A DNA stretch of 41,309 nt from Sporichthya brevicatena (GCF_039525035.1 NZ_BAAAHE010000034.1:1-41309), one strand, 5' to 3'. Shown: positions 16,673-25,412, counted from the first letter of the stretch. The notes: generated by a model from the sequence alone, not told the origin. Numbers and translations are program-made.

Positions 16673-17646
16673 GCAGCGACCCCAAGACTCCACCGACCAT
16701 CGAGACGGTCCGGGAGATGGCCGCACGGTGGAGCAACTGGGGGCGCTGGGGTCCGGAGGATCAGCTCGGCACCCTCAACCACCTCCGCCCGGAACACCGG
16801 GTGGCCGCGGCCCAGCTGGTTCGCACCGGCGACGTGCTCTCGCTGGCCATCCCGCTCGGCGAGGACGGGCCGCAGACGGCCGGGAGCGGCCGGTTCAACC
16901 CCATCCATCTGATGCGTTACGACGGTCGGGACTTCACCGCCCCGGGATCGGCCGATCGCGACCCGCGCCGCGGATACCTGCAGAACGCCGACGACATCCT
17001 CATTCTGCCGCTGCAGGCGGCGACGCAGTGGGACGGCCTCGCGCATGTCTTCTTCGACCAACAGATGTACAACGGGTACTCCGCCGCCGAGGTCTCCAGT
17101 TCCGGTGCGCGTCGCAACGCCATCACCACGGCGACCGACCGGATGGTGGGACGTGGAGTACTACTCGATGTTCCGGCCGCGGCCGGAGTCGCTTCGCTAC
17201 CGCCTGGGTACGCCATCGGGTCCGCCGATCTCGAGCGCGCCGCTTCACACGCGGGTGTGACGGTGGGTTCCGGCGACTTCGTCCTTGTGCGCACGGGCCA
17301 TCTCGCGCGTGCTCGGGCCGGCGAGGGCTGGGGGGACTACGCCGGGGGCTCCGCGCCCGGCATCGGACTCGACAGCGTGAGCTGGATCGCGGAGCACGAG
17401 ATTGCGGGCCTGGCGACGGACACGTGGTCGGTCGAAGTCATCCCGGCCGAGACGCCGGACGTGATGTGCCCGGTCCACATCCTGCTGATCGTCATGCTCG
17501 GCCTGTGGGTCGGGGAGATCTTCGACCTGGAAGCGCTCGCCGAGCGTTGTGCCACCGACGGTCGCTACGAGTTCCTGTTCCTGGCGCCGCCGCTGCCGGT
17601 CACCGGCGGGGTCGGGTCGCCGATCAATCCGCAGGTGGTGCTGTGA
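16669..17646 (+). CDS. cyclase-family (kynurenine formamidase-like) metal hydrolase
   Basis: Predicted 325 residues, ATG 16669 in an ATGA overlap. It matches the cyclase/kynurenine formamidase fold: VLLDVPA, GDFVLVRTGH and EVIPAETPDVMCPVH are typical blocks. The normal HxGTHxDxPxH metal motif is replaced by TQWDGLAHVFFD (from residue 119), keeping D122 and H126. This TQWD form seems to define a subfamily common in actinobacteria. Relatives hydrolyse amides, lactones or cyclic ketones. Next to a BVMO-containing cluster, lactone or 1,3-diketone hydrolysis is attractive but unproven. Confidence 0.75.
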   Translation: MSSDPKTPPTIETVREMAARWSNWGRWGPEDQLGTLNHLRPEHRVAAAQLVRTGDVLSLAIPLGEDGPQTAGSGRFNPIHLMRYDGRDFTAPGSADRDPRRGYLQNADDILILPLQAATQWDGLAHVFFDQQMYNGYSAAEVSSSGARRNAITTATDRMVGRGVLLDVPAAAGVASLPPGYAIGSADLERAASHAGVTVGSGDFVLVRTGHLARARAGEGWGDYAGGSAPGIGLDSVSWIAEHEIAGLATDTWSVEVIPAETPDVMCPVHILLIVMLGLWVGEIFDLEALAERCATDGRYEFLFLAPPLPVTGGVGSPINPQVVL

Positions 17647-18869
17647 GTCTTCCTCCTCTCGACGAGTTCGTCCGCCGGGCGCACGACTGGCTCAGCTCCG
17701 AGTGCCCGCGCGCGGCCGCGGACCGGGGCCTCAACGACGTCGCGGTGTTCCACTCCCTTCCGCACGACCGGGAGCGGGCGCTGATCTCCGGTGCGGGGGA
17801 GTGGCAGCGGCGCAAGATGGACGCCGGCTACGGCGCCATCGCCTGGGCGCCGAAGTTCGGTGGCGCGGGGCTCACCCCCGCGCACGCGCGGGCCTTCACG
17901 GCTGCGGAGGCGCAGTACGCGACGCCGGCCGACCACGAGCTGCGCCGGATCACGGTCAATCTCGTCGCTCCCACCGTTCGAGACTGGGGTACGGAGCAGC
18001 AGCGTGAGCGCTTCGTCCGGCCCTTCCTCCGCTGCGAGGAGTTCGTCTGTCAGTTGTACTCCGAGCCGGGAGCAGGGTCGGACCTCGCGGGGTTGGCGAC
18101 ACGGGCCGCCGCCGACGGGTCGGACTGGGTGATCAACGGCGCGAAGATCTGGGTCTCCGGTGCGCAGTTCGCGGACTGGGGATTCCTGCTTGCGCGGACC
18201 GATCCCGACCAACCGAAGCACCGTGGGATCACGGCGTTCCTGCTTCCCATGAACGTCGAAGGCATCGAAGTCCGACCGATCCGTCAAATGACTGGTGGTG
18301 CCTCGTTCAACGAGGTCTTCCTGACCGATGTGCGGCTGGCCGACGAGTTTCGCCTCGGCGCGCCGGGCGAGGGCTGGCGCGTGGCAACGTCGATGCTCGC
18401 CTTCGAACGTAGCCAGAGCGGATCGCGCGCGGGTGTCGGAGCATCGGCGGAACAACTCCTGCAGCTGGCGCGTCGCAGCACGCGAATCGACCCAGCAGTG
18501 CGTGATCAGGTGGTCCGCGCGTACGTGCACGAGCGCACGCGGATGCTGACGCGGCAGCGTGCGGATGAGCGATCTCTTCATTCGACCGCCCCAGGACCTG
18601 AAGGTTCCATGGGCAAATTGCTCTGGGTCCAGGGGCTGCAGGCGATCGGCGACGCAGCTGCTGCAGTCCTCGGGCCTCGGATCGTCGCGGACGACGGAGG
18701 TCCCGGCACGTACGCCTGGTCGGAACACCTGCTGGGAGCGCCAGGCTTCCGGATCGCGGGCGGGAGTGACGAGATCCAGCGCAACATCCTCGCGGAACGC
18801 GTCTTGGGTTTGCCGGCGGAGCCGGGCCCGGCCCGGTCGCTCCCGTGGCGCGATCAACGGCGGATCTGA
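17643..18869 (+). CDS. acyl-CoA dehydrogenase
   Basis: Predicted 408 residues, starting at GTG 17643 in a GTGA overlap. It has a full-length helical N-terminal domain, YSEPGAGSDLAGLA in the beta-domain, KHRGITAFLLPM, RPIRQMTGGASFNEVFL, and C-terminal AGGSDEIQRNILAERVLGLP. It is a FAD-dependent acyl-CoA dehydrogenase, as in FadE17/FadE26-type actinobacterial proteins. It is the last gene of the unit that starts with the Rieske oxygenase and may pair with the dehydrogenase at 13875-15068. Confidence 0.88.
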   Translation: MSLPPLDEFVRRAHDWLSSECPRAAADRGLNDVAVFHSLPHDRERALISGAGEWQRRKMDAGYGAIAWAPKFGGAGLTPAHARAFTAAEAQYATPADHELRRITVNLVAPTVRDWGTEQQRERFVRPFLRCEEFVCQLYSEPGAGSDLAGLATRAAADGSDWVINGAKIWVSGAQFADWGFLLARTDPDQPKHRGITAFLLPMNVEGIEVRPIRQMTGGASFNEVFLTDVRLADEFRLGAPGEGWRVATSMLAFERSQSGSRAGVGASAEQLLQLARRSTRIDPAVRDQVVRAYVHERTRMLTRQRADERSLHSTAPGPEGSMGKLLWVQGLQAIGDAAAAVLGPRIVADDGGPGTYAWSEHLLGAPGFRIAGGSDEIQRNILAERVLGLPAEPGPARSLPWRDQRRI

Positions 18870-18913
18870 CGATCCATAAATTCTTGTTCCGACCGGTTGC
18901 CAGGCAGACGTAC

Positions 18914-18937
18914 TGACAAATATGGTCAGTTCGTCAG
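18914..18937 (+). promoter_or_regulatory. operator-like element upstream of oxidase-like unit
   Basis: The element begins TGACAAATATGGTCAG, with the third block CGTCAG at +16 from ACA (18916). GTC occurs at +9 and at +17 exactly as in the other copies. A candidate promoter is TTGCCA (18897-18902), 18 bases, TATGGT (18921-18926), so the element would overlap the -10 box. The promoter assignment is less certain than the element. Confidence 0.55.
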
Positions 18938-18961
18938 CGTTATTCGTCGGCGGAGGTCGTG

Positions 18962-19750
18962 GTGGATCAGCACTTCACAATGCAACGCGTGTGCACGTGG
19001 GCGGCGCCCGCGTGCACGCTCGTGTTCTTCGGAGCGTTTGCCATCGCGGGGTACCTGGTGCCTCCGAGCCCCGGGGCCAGTCCGCAGGAGACTGCGGACT
19101 TCTACGCGAACAACACCGACACCATCCGCCTCGGTCTGGTGCTGATGTGTTTCGCCGGCGGCTTGTGGATCATCTGGAGTGCGCAGATGACCAACCAGAT
19201 GCTCCGCATCGAGGGGCGTAGCGCGCCGTTGGCCTGGACTCAGCTCGCGATGGGCACGTGCGCGTGCATCGAGTTCATCATGCCGGCCTACTTCTGGTTG
19301 ACGGCGTCCTACCGGGAGCGGGACCCGGAGATGCAGCAGATGCTCAACGACATGGGTTGGTTGCCCTTCGACGGCTTCGTGTGGACCATCATCTGGCAGA
19401 ACGCTGTCATCGGCGCCGCCGTGCTGATGGACAAGCGTGCGACGCCACTCTTCCCCCGGTGGTACGGCTACATGAGCATCTGGGTCGCGTTCCTGTACCT
19501 GCCGTCAGGCTTCAACGTGTTCTTCAAGGACGGGCCGCTCGCGTGGAACGGGGCGATCTCGTGGTGGCTCCTGCTGGCCTCGATCTTCGGTTGGCTCATG
19601 GTGACCACGTACCTGCTCCTGCAGGCGGTTGCACGCCAGGAGCGCGAGACGGCGGCTGGGACCCTGGCCGGCGACCCCATCTCAGACCTCGAACGCCGCG
19701 TGGCTCTGCTTGAGCGGCAGGCGCAGGCGGAGGAGCGGGTTCACGCATGA
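18962..19750 (+). CDS. six-TM membrane protein of unknown family
   Basis: Predicted 262 residues. GTG 18962 follows GGAGG (18952-18956) by 5 bases; a GTG one codon earlier is too close. Six hydrophobic helices lie at about 11-33, 55-77, 90-115, 140-157, 168-190 and 200-224, rich in Trp and aromatic residues. A short C-terminal coiled coil follows (ISDLERRVALLERQ). No cofactor motif is obvious. It is translationally coupled (ATGA) to a cytochrome oxidase subunit III-like protein, so it may be a partner of that pair, or the actual membrane enzyme or transporter that they support. Confidence 0.75.
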   Translation: MDQHFTMQRVCTWAAPACTLVFFGAFAIAGYLVPPSPGASPQETADFYANNTDTIRLGLVLMCFAGGLWIIWSAQMTNQMLRIEGRSAPLAWTQLAMGTCACIEFIMPAYFWLTASYRERDPEMQQMLNDMGWLPFDGFVWTIIWQNAVIGAAVLMDKRATPLFPRWYGYMSIWVAFLYLPSGFNVFFKDGPLAWNGAISWWLLLASIFGWLMVTTYLLLQAVARQERETAAGTLAGDPISDLERRVALLERQAQAEERVHA

Positions 19751-20355
19751 CCGTGCTGGCGACCGAGTCGCTCGAGGAGCCCGGCGCGCGCGTTTCGACG
19801 CGCCGCCGGGTCCCCGGCGAGGTGGGCATCTGGGTCCTCATCCTGGGCGACCTGGTGGTTTTCACCTACATCTTTGCCGTCTTCCTCGCGGAGCGGAGCA
19901 ACGAGCCGGTAGTGTTCGCCGCCGGCTCCGAGCACCTGAACCAGAACTACGGAATCATCTACACGCTGATTCTTTTGCTCAGCTCCTTGTACGTCGTCCG
20001 CGCTCTCCACCGGCTGCGGTCGGCGGACGGGCATGCGGCCGCGCGAAACTTCCTCGGCGCTTTCGCCTGTGGCCTGGCGTTTCTCGCTCTGAAGGTCACG
20101 GAGTGGATGCATGAGGCGGACGCGGGGCACACCCTGACGTCCGATCACTTCTTCACCTTCTACTTCCTGATGACCGGTCTCCATGCGCTTCACCTGGTGA
20201 TCGGCCTGTTCCTGCTGATCTACCTCGCGGTTCTGGCTCGGCGTCCGGCGCCGGGCAGGAGCCAGTGGATCCTGTTCGAAGGCGGTGCGTGTTTTTGGCA
20301 CATGGTGGACTTCCTCTGGATGGTCATCTTTCCGCTGCTGTACCTGATGCCATGA
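19747..20355 (+). CDS. cytochrome c oxidase subunit III / NorE-like protein
   Basis: Predicted 202 residues with five membrane helices. It has GEVGIWVLILGDLVVFTYIF at the start of the conserved region, TFYFLMTGLHALHLVIGL, and a C-terminal FEGGACFWHMVDFLWMVIFP. These are heme-copper oxidase subunit III signatures. The short form without the first two helices is that of NorE-like proteins. Subunit III carries no redox centre. No subunit I or II is encoded anywhere in the window, so it must serve another complex, perhaps the 6-TM protein before it. ATGA overlaps occur on both sides. Confidence 0.82.
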   Translation: MTVLATESLEEPGARVSTRRRVPGEVGIWVLILGDLVVFTYIFAVFLAERSNEPVVFAAGSEHLNQNYGIIYTLILLLSSLYVVRALHRLRSADGHAAARNFLGAFACGLAFLALKVTEWMHEADAGHTLTSDHFFTFYFLMTGLHALHLVIGLFLLIYLAVLARRPAPGRSQWILFEGGACFWHMVDFLWMVIFPLLYLMP

Positions 20356-20690
20356 GTGCAACCGAGACGGTGCAGACGGGTGCGTCGATGCCACCAGAGG
20401 ACTCGATCGACGTCGTCGTCCACCCCAGCCAGCGCGCGATTCTCGTGGTCTGGGTGATGCTGATTCTTGCCACCTGTGCCTCGTGGGTCATCGGCATCAA
20501 CGAGGAGGGCACTCCGGGCGACGTGCACCCGATGAACACGTTGCTGCTGGTGATCGCCCTCGCGAAGGTGCGCTTCGTCGGTATCTACTTCATGGAGCTC
20601 GCGACCGCGCCGAGGGTGCTCCGCGGCATCTTCGAGGCGTGGGCCGTCCTGGCGGCCGCCCTGCTCTGCCTGCTGTACGTACTGCTGTGA
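20352..20690 (+). CDS. prokaryotic cytochrome c oxidase subunit IV-like protein
   Basis: Predicted 112 residues, ATG 20352 in an ATGA overlap. Three hydrophobic helices (about 28-49, 62-82 and 92-112) with the KVRFVGIYFMEL segment match small subunit IV/NorF-like proteins that accompany NorE/CtaE-type subunits. It carries no cofactor. It is the last gene of the three-gene membrane unit. Confidence 0.75.
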   Translation: MSATETVQTGASMPPEDSIDVVVHPSQRAILVVWVMLILATCASWVIGINEEGTPGDVHPMNTLLLVIALAKVRFVGIYFMELATAPRVLRGIFEAWAVLAAALLCLLYVLL

Positions 20691-20716
20691 GCTCGGTGTA
20701 AGCGCACGTACCGGCG

Positions 20717-20749
20717 TTGACATGCTGACAGATTTTGACCTATCGTCTC
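20717..20749 (+). promoter_or_regulatory. promoter and operator of the SDR-ALDH-P450 unit
   Basis: TTGACA (20717-20722) and TATCGT (20741-20746) are 18 bases apart, the best -35 box in the window. The cluster-wide element lies between and over them at 20726-20749. It starts TGACAGATTTTGACC, has GAC in place of GTC at +9 and an intact GTC at +17. Shine-Dalgarno AGGAGAGG lies before ATG 20800. Confidence 0.6.
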
Positions 20750-20799
20750 ATTGTCGCCTACGCCACATGCGTTCGTAACCAGGAGAGGCATCCAGCACG

Positions 20800-21624
20800 A
20801 TGGCAAAGCTTGAGGGCAAGGTTGCCCTGATCACCGGAGCGGCTCGTGGCCAGGGGCGTGCACACGCCCTGCGTCTGGCCCAGGAGGGCGCCGACATCGT
20901 CGCCGTCGACATCTGCGCGGACATCGCCGAGAACCCGTACTCCCTCGCGACTGCGGCGGATCTTGAGGAGACGGTTCAGGCCGTCAAGGCGCTCGACCGC
21001 CGAATCGTCGCGGCTCAGGTCGACGTGCGCGACGCCGCGGCTATGGAGGCGGTCGTCCGCGACGCCGTGGCGGAGCTCGGCCGACTCGACATCGTGGTGG
21101 CGAACGCGGGCATCTCCCCGTTGACGAAGACCCCCGAGGACCCGGTGGCGACCTGGCAGGCCGTCATCGACGTCAACCTGACCGGTGTGTTCAACACGAT
21201 CCAGGCTGCGGTGCCGGCGATCGTGGCCGGCAGCGCCGGCGGCAGCATCGTCATCACCAGTTCGGCGGCCGGTCTCAAGGGCAACCTGACGATGAAGACG
21301 ATCGGTGGCTTCGGGTACACCGCGGCGAAGCACGGTGTTGTCGGGCTGATGCGGGCTTTCGCCAACGACCTCGCCGAGCACAGCATCCGCGTCAACACCG
21401 TCCACCCCTGCGGCGTCAACACCGCCATGGTGAACAACCCCGCCGTGGGTGAGCTGCTGCAGAGCGACCCCTCCGCCGGGATGGCGCTCGTCAACCTGCT
21501 GCCCGGTGTGGCGATGATCGAGCCCGAGGACGTCAGTGCCGCGGTGGCCTGGCTGGCCTCGGACGAGGCTCGGTACGTCACGGGCGTCGCGCTGCCGGTG
21601 GACGCCGGTTTCACCGTCAAGTAA
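20800..21624 (+). CDS. mycofactocin-coupled SDR family alcohol dehydrogenase
   Basis: Predicted 274 residues, ATG 20800 after AGGAGAGG. It is a classical SDR with TGAARGQGRAHA (cofactor loop), an acidic VDIC after strand 2, NAGIS and YTAAK (catalytic Tyr and Lys). The insert NPYSLATAADLEETVQAV after the VDI strand is the hallmark of the carveol-dehydrogenase-like group that uses mycofactocin to reoxidise a tightly bound NAD. It probably oxidises a secondary or allylic alcohol made by one of the oxygenases. A close paralogue lies at 24572-25387. It heads a six-gene unit. Confidence 0.88.
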   Translation: MAKLEGKVALITGAARGQGRAHALRLAQEGADIVAVDICADIAENPYSLATAADLEETVQAVKALDRRIVAAQVDVRDAAAMEAVVRDAVAELGRLDIVVANAGISPLTKTPEDPVATWQAVIDVNLTGVFNTIQAAVPAIVAGSAGGSIVITSSAAGLKGNLTMKTIGGFGYTAAKHGVVGLMRAFANDLAEHSIRVNTVHPCGVNTAMVNNPAVGELLQSDPSAGMALVNLLPGVAMIEPEDVSAAVAWLASDEARYVTGVALPVDAGFTVK

Positions 21625-21687
21625 CCGAGCGCTCCTGCGCGTCGACGTCGGACCTCCGCCCTGTCTTTCGTTCCTAAAGGACGCCTG

Positions 21688-23169
21688 ATGACTCTCACGT
21701 CTCCACCGCTCGAGCGCCTGCCGAAGGCCGGCCTGCTCATTGGTTCCGACCGGGTGCTGTCGAGCAGCGTCGGAAGCATCGACCACGTCTACCCGGGCAC
21801 GGGGGAGGTCACCGGCAGCGTCCCGCTTGCCGGCCCGGCCGAGATCGACCAGGCGGTGGCGGCCGCCCGCAGCGCGTTCGCGGAGTGGCGCGTTGTGGCG
21901 CCGAATGTCCGCCGACGGGCGATGCTGCGTCTGGCCGCCCTCGTGCGTGAGCACGCGGAGGAACTCTCCGAACTGTGCATCATCGAGAACGGAACGCCGC
22001 GCCCCTTCGCGGACTCCTACCCCGAACTCGTCGCTGACCTCCTGGAGTACAACGCCGGCTGGACGGACAAGATCGGTGGTGAGGTCGTCCCGACCTGGCC
22101 GCTACGCGCACTTGATTACACCGTCGAGGAGCCGTACGGGGTCGTCGGCATTCTCATCCCGTGGAACGGGCCCTTCGGCTCGGCGGGCATGACGATGGCG
22201 CCCGCTCTCGCCGCGGGCAACTGCGTTGTGGTGAAGCCGCCGGAGCTCGCGCCCTGGTCCGTTCTGCGGCTGGGCGAGCTCGCGCTGGAGGCGGGCTTCC
22301 CGCCCGGGGTGATCAACGTGGTCCCGGCCGGTCCGGTCGGTGGAGAAGCGCTGGTGCGGCACCGAGGTGTCGACTACGTCCACTTCACCGGCAGCGGAGT
22401 GACGGCTCGTCATATCCTCACCGCTGCGGCGGAGACGCTGAAGCCGGTCGGGCTCGAGCTCGGTGGGAAGTCTCCGCGCATCATCTTTCCGGACGCCGAC
22501 CTGCAGGGTGCCGTGGTCGAGTCGATCGGCAACCTCGCCGTGCTGTCCGGCCAGGGCTGCATCTACGGCATGCGCGTCCTGGCACACGTGGACGTCTACG
22601 ACCAGGTCGTGGGCATGGTGCAGGCCTTCTCCGGCCACATCGCCCTGGGGGACCCGTTCGCCCCGACCACGCAGATGGGGCCGGTGATCAACACGGCCGC
22701 ACGCGACCGGATCCTGGGGATGGTCGAGCGGGCGCAGGCCGAGGGCGCGCGGCTCGTGGCGGGCGGTACGCCCGGGGAGGGTGACCTCGCCCGGGGGTCG
22801 TTCGTCGCACCGACGGTCTTCGCCGACGTCGCCCCCGGTAGCGAGCTGGCTCGCGAGGAGGTGTTCGGCCCGGTCATCGCGATCACTCCGTTCTCCGACG
22901 AGGAGGAGGCGGTTCGGCTGGCCAACGACACGGACTTCGGGCTCGCCGCGTACATCTGGACCAACGACCTGCGCCGTGCCCATGTGGTCGCGGACCGCCT
23001 TGAGGCCGGGAACGTATGGATCAACGGGTTCCTCGGAATCCCGGCGGGCGCGCCGTTCGGTGGTCACAAGCAGAGCGGCTACGGCCGGCTCGGCGGCCGT
23101 GAAGGCGTCCGAGAGTTCACACGCACGAAGAACGTGTACACGCCCTTCGATCCCCTCCCGTCCCTGTGA
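21688..23169 (+). CDS. NAD(P)-dependent aldehyde dehydrogenase
   Basis: Predicted 493 residues, ATG 21688 with AAAGGACG upstream. The catalytic Glu is E257 in LELGGKSP and the catalytic Cys is C291 in SGQGC. PWNGPF (159-164), FTGSG (233-237) and the C-terminal GGHKQSGYGRLGG are typical of the family. It should convert an aldehyde, perhaps the product of a P450 and SDR acting on a methyl group, into an acid for CoA activation. It lies 63 bases after the first SDR and overlaps the ferredoxin gene by 4 bases. Confidence 0.92.
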   Translation: MTLTSPPLERLPKAGLLIGSDRVLSSSVGSIDHVYPGTGEVTGSVPLAGPAEIDQAVAAARSAFAEWRVVAPNVRRRAMLRLAALVREHAEELSELCIIENGTPRPFADSYPELVADLLEYNAGWTDKIGGEVVPTWPLRALDYTVEEPYGVVGILIPWNGPFGSAGMTMAPALAAGNCVVVKPPELAPWSVLRLGELALEAGFPPGVINVVPAGPVGGEALVRHRGVDYVHFTGSGVTARHILTAAAETLKPVGLELGGKSPRIIFPDADLQGAVVESIGNLAVLSGQGCIYGMRVLAHVDVYDQVVGMVQAFSGHIALGDPFAPTTQMGPVINTAARDRILGMVERAQAEGARLVAGGTPGEGDLARGSFVAPTVFADVAPGSELAREEVFGPVIAITPFSDEEEAVRLANDTDFGLAAYIWTNDLRRAHVVADRLEAGNVWINGFLGIPAGAPFGGHKQSGYGRLGGREGVREFTRTKNVYTPFDPLPSL

Positions 23170-23393
23170 GCAGCGCGATGAACGAGCAGCAGACCGTAAC
23201 TGTCACGGTGGACGCCGAGCTCTGCCTCGGATCCAGGACCTGCCAGCACATGGCACCGCACCTGTTTCGCGTCGACGGCGAGGTCTCCGCGCCGATCCGC
23301 AGCGAGCTCGTCGAGCAGAGCGACATCGACCGGGCCCGCGACACCGCGCACGCCTGCCCCTTCGGCGCGATCCTGATGTCCGATGACCACTGA
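23166..23393 (+). CDS. ferredoxin, probably 3Fe-4S, P450-partner type
   Basis: Predicted 75 residues from GTG 23166 (GTGA overlap); an ATG at 23178 would shorten it by four residues. Three cluster cysteines are visible: C20 and C26 (C-L-G-S-R-T-C) and C64 before Pro (CPFGAI). Ser occupies the position of the fourth cysteine of 4Fe-4S ferredoxins. This pattern is typical of small actinobacterial ferredoxins that pass electrons to cytochromes P450. It likely serves the P450s at 25413-26642 and/or 28737-29993. Confidence 0.85.
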   Translation: MSSAMNEQQTVTVTVDAELCLGSRTCQHMAPHLFRVDGEVSAPIRSELVEQSDIDRARDTAHACPFGAILMSDDH

Positions 23394-24540
23394 GCTCGTC
23401 GCTGCGACGTCGGCGAACGCCGAGGTGGACACCCTCCTGCTGACCGAGGAGCAGTCCTACCTGGCGACCACGATCCGGGAGCTCCTGGCGGAGCGGTCGC
23501 CGGAGACCCGCGTCCGCGACGTCATGGATTCCTCCGAAGGCATCGACCGACCCCTGTGGCGGACGATGGCGCAGGAACTCGGTGTCGCCGGGCTGTCCGT
23601 GCCGGAGGAGTTCGGTGGTGGGGGTGCTTCGTTCGTCGAGGTCGCCGTTCTCTGCGAAGAGCTCGGCCGATCGCTCGCGGCGGTTCCGCTGTTGTCGACT
23701 GCAGTGCTCGCGCAGACGCTGCTGCTCGACTCCGCGGACGAGCAGGCCCAGGCCCGGTGGCTGCCGGACCTCTGCTCCGGCGCAAGCATCGCCGGCGTCG
23801 CGTTGACCGAGCCGGACGGCGCGTGGCACGCGGCCGACTCGACGACTCAGGCCGTGCTCAGCGGCGGTCGATGGACCCTCAGCGGCCGCAAGACGTACGT
23901 GGTCGACGGTGCTGCCGCCGATGTCGTCTTCGTCGTCGCGCGTACGGGCGACGGCCTGGCCACGTTCGCGGTGCCGGGCGACGCGCCGGGGCTGACGCGC
24001 ACGGCGCTGCCCACGATGGACCAGACCCGGCGCCTCGCGGACCTCACCTTCGACAGTGTCCCGGCGGAACTGGTCGGGGAGCCGGGGGCGCAGGAGCGGG
24101 TCGCCAAGCTGGTGGACGTCGCGGCGGTCGCGTTGGCGGCGGAGAGCGTCGGCGGGGCCGACCGTGTGCTGGAGATGGCGGTGGAGTACGCGAAGGTCCG
24201 CGTGCAGTTCGGTCGCCCGATCGGCAGCTTCCAGGCGATCAAGCACAAGTGCGCCGACATGCTGCTGCAGGTCGAGACGGCGCGCTCGGCGGTGGCCTAT
24301 GCCCGCAAGTGCGTCGAGGCGGACGAGCGCGATCGTGCCCTGGCCGCCTCGACGGCCAAGTCGCGGGCATGTGACGCGTTTGCGTTCTGTGCGGCGGAGA
24401 ACATCCAGGTCCACGGTGGAATCGGCTTCACCTGGGAGCACCCCGCTCACCTGTACTTCAAGCGGGCCCGATCCAGTTCCGTGCTGTTCGGCGACTCGTA
24501 CCAGCACCGTGAGCGCATCGGCGATCTCCTCAATCTCTGA
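23383..24540 (+). CDS. acyl-CoA dehydrogenase, divergent
   Basis: Predicted 385 residues, ATG 23383 overlapping the ferredoxin gene by 11 bases. The N-terminal helical domain (LTEEQSYLATTIRELL) and C-terminal FGRPIGSFQAIKHKCADM and QVHGGIGFTWEHPAHLYFKRA are clear. The usual EPGAGSD loop is replaced by LTEPDGAWHAAD, as in FadE-type proteins that are often one half of alpha2beta2 steroid dehydrogenases. No partner is adjacent. It may pair with another acyl-CoA dehydrogenase of the regulon. Confidence 0.86.
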   Translation: MTTELVAATSANAEVDTLLLTEEQSYLATTIRELLAERSPETRVRDVMDSSEGIDRPLWRTMAQELGVAGLSVPEEFGGGGASFVEVAVLCEELGRSLAAVPLLSTAVLAQTLLLDSADEQAQARWLPDLCSGASIAGVALTEPDGAWHAADSTTQAVLSGGRWTLSGRKTYVVDGAAADVVFVVARTGDGLATFAVPGDAPGLTRTALPTMDQTRRLADLTFDSVPAELVGEPGAQERVAKLVDVAAVALAAESVGGADRVLEMAVEYAKVRVQFGRPIGSFQAIKHKCADMLLQVETARSAVAYARKCVEADERDRALAASTAKSRACDAFAFCAAENIQVHGGIGFTWEHPAHLYFKRARSSSVLFGDSYQHRERIGDLLNL

Positions 24541-24571
24541 CGGCAACGACGAAGAACATCAGGAGACCGAC

Positions 24572-25387
24572 GTGGGGATTCTCGACGGCAAGGTCGCGTT
24601 CATCACCGGCGCGGCCCGTGGCCAGGGTCGTCGGCACGCGATTCGCATGGCGGCCGAGGGTGCGGACATCCTCGCCGTGGACCTGTGCGAGCAGTACGAC
24701 ACCGTCCCGTACGCGATGTCCACCGACGCCGACCTTGCGGAGACCGTCCGGGAGGTGGAGGGGCTCGACCGCCGGATCGTGGCCGTCAAGGCAGATGTCC
24801 GTGACCGGTCGGCCCTCGCCGCGGCCGCCGAGAAGGGGCTGGCCGAGCTGGGCCGCCTCGACATCGTCGTCGCGAACGCCGCCATCGCTCCGTTGGAGCT
24901 GGCGCCGGCGTCACCGACCCGTTCGTGGCAGGACATCATCGACACGAACCTGACCGGCGTCTTCCACACGGTCGAGGTCAGCCTGCCCGCGATGATCTCC
25001 GGCGGTAACGGCGGCGCCATCGTGCTGATCAACTCCACCGCCGGGTTGAAGGGCACCCTGGCGATGAAGACCGTCGGTGGCTACGCGTACTCCGCGTCCA
25101 AGCACGCGATGGTCGGCCTGATGCGCGCCTACGCCACCGAGTTGGCGCAGCACTCGATTCGCGTCAATACCGTCCACCCGGCGGGTGTGGACACGCCCAT
25201 GGTCGTCAACCCGGCTATGGCGGAACTGATGGCCAACCGCGACCTGTCGGCGTGGACCAACCTGCTTCCGGTCGGGCGGATGAGCCCCGATGACATCAGC
25301 AGTGCCGTCCTCTGGCTCGTGTCGGACGCCGCCCGGTACGTAACCGGGGTCACCTTGCCGGTGGATGCCGGCTTCACCACCAAGTGA
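24572..25387 (+). CDS. mycofactocin-coupled SDR family alcohol dehydrogenase (second copy)
   Basis: Predicted 271 residues from GTG 24572, 6 bases after AGGAGA. It has TGAARGQGRRHA, VDLC, the PYAMSTDADLAETVREV insert, NAAIA and YSASK. It is clearly paralogous to the SDR at 20800 (for example HSIRVNTVHPAGVDTPM versus HSIRVNTVHPCGVNTAM). It probably handles a different alcohol of the same pathway or the opposite stereoisomer. The insert again points to mycofactocin dependence. Confidence 0.87.
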   Translation: MGILDGKVAFITGAARGQGRRHAIRMAAEGADILAVDLCEQYDTVPYAMSTDADLAETVREVEGLDRRIVAVKADVRDRSALAAAAEKGLAELGRLDIVVANAAIAPLELAPASPTRSWQDIIDTNLTGVFHTVEVSLPAMISGGNGGAIVLINSTAGLKGTLAMKTVGGYAYSASKHAMVGLMRAYATELAQHSIRVNTVHPAGVDTPMVVNPAMAELMANRDLSAWTNLLPVGRMSPDDISSAVLWLVSDAARYVTGVTLPVDAGFTTK

Positions 25388-25412
25388 TGCAACGCCCCCT
25401 GAGAGGAACCCG

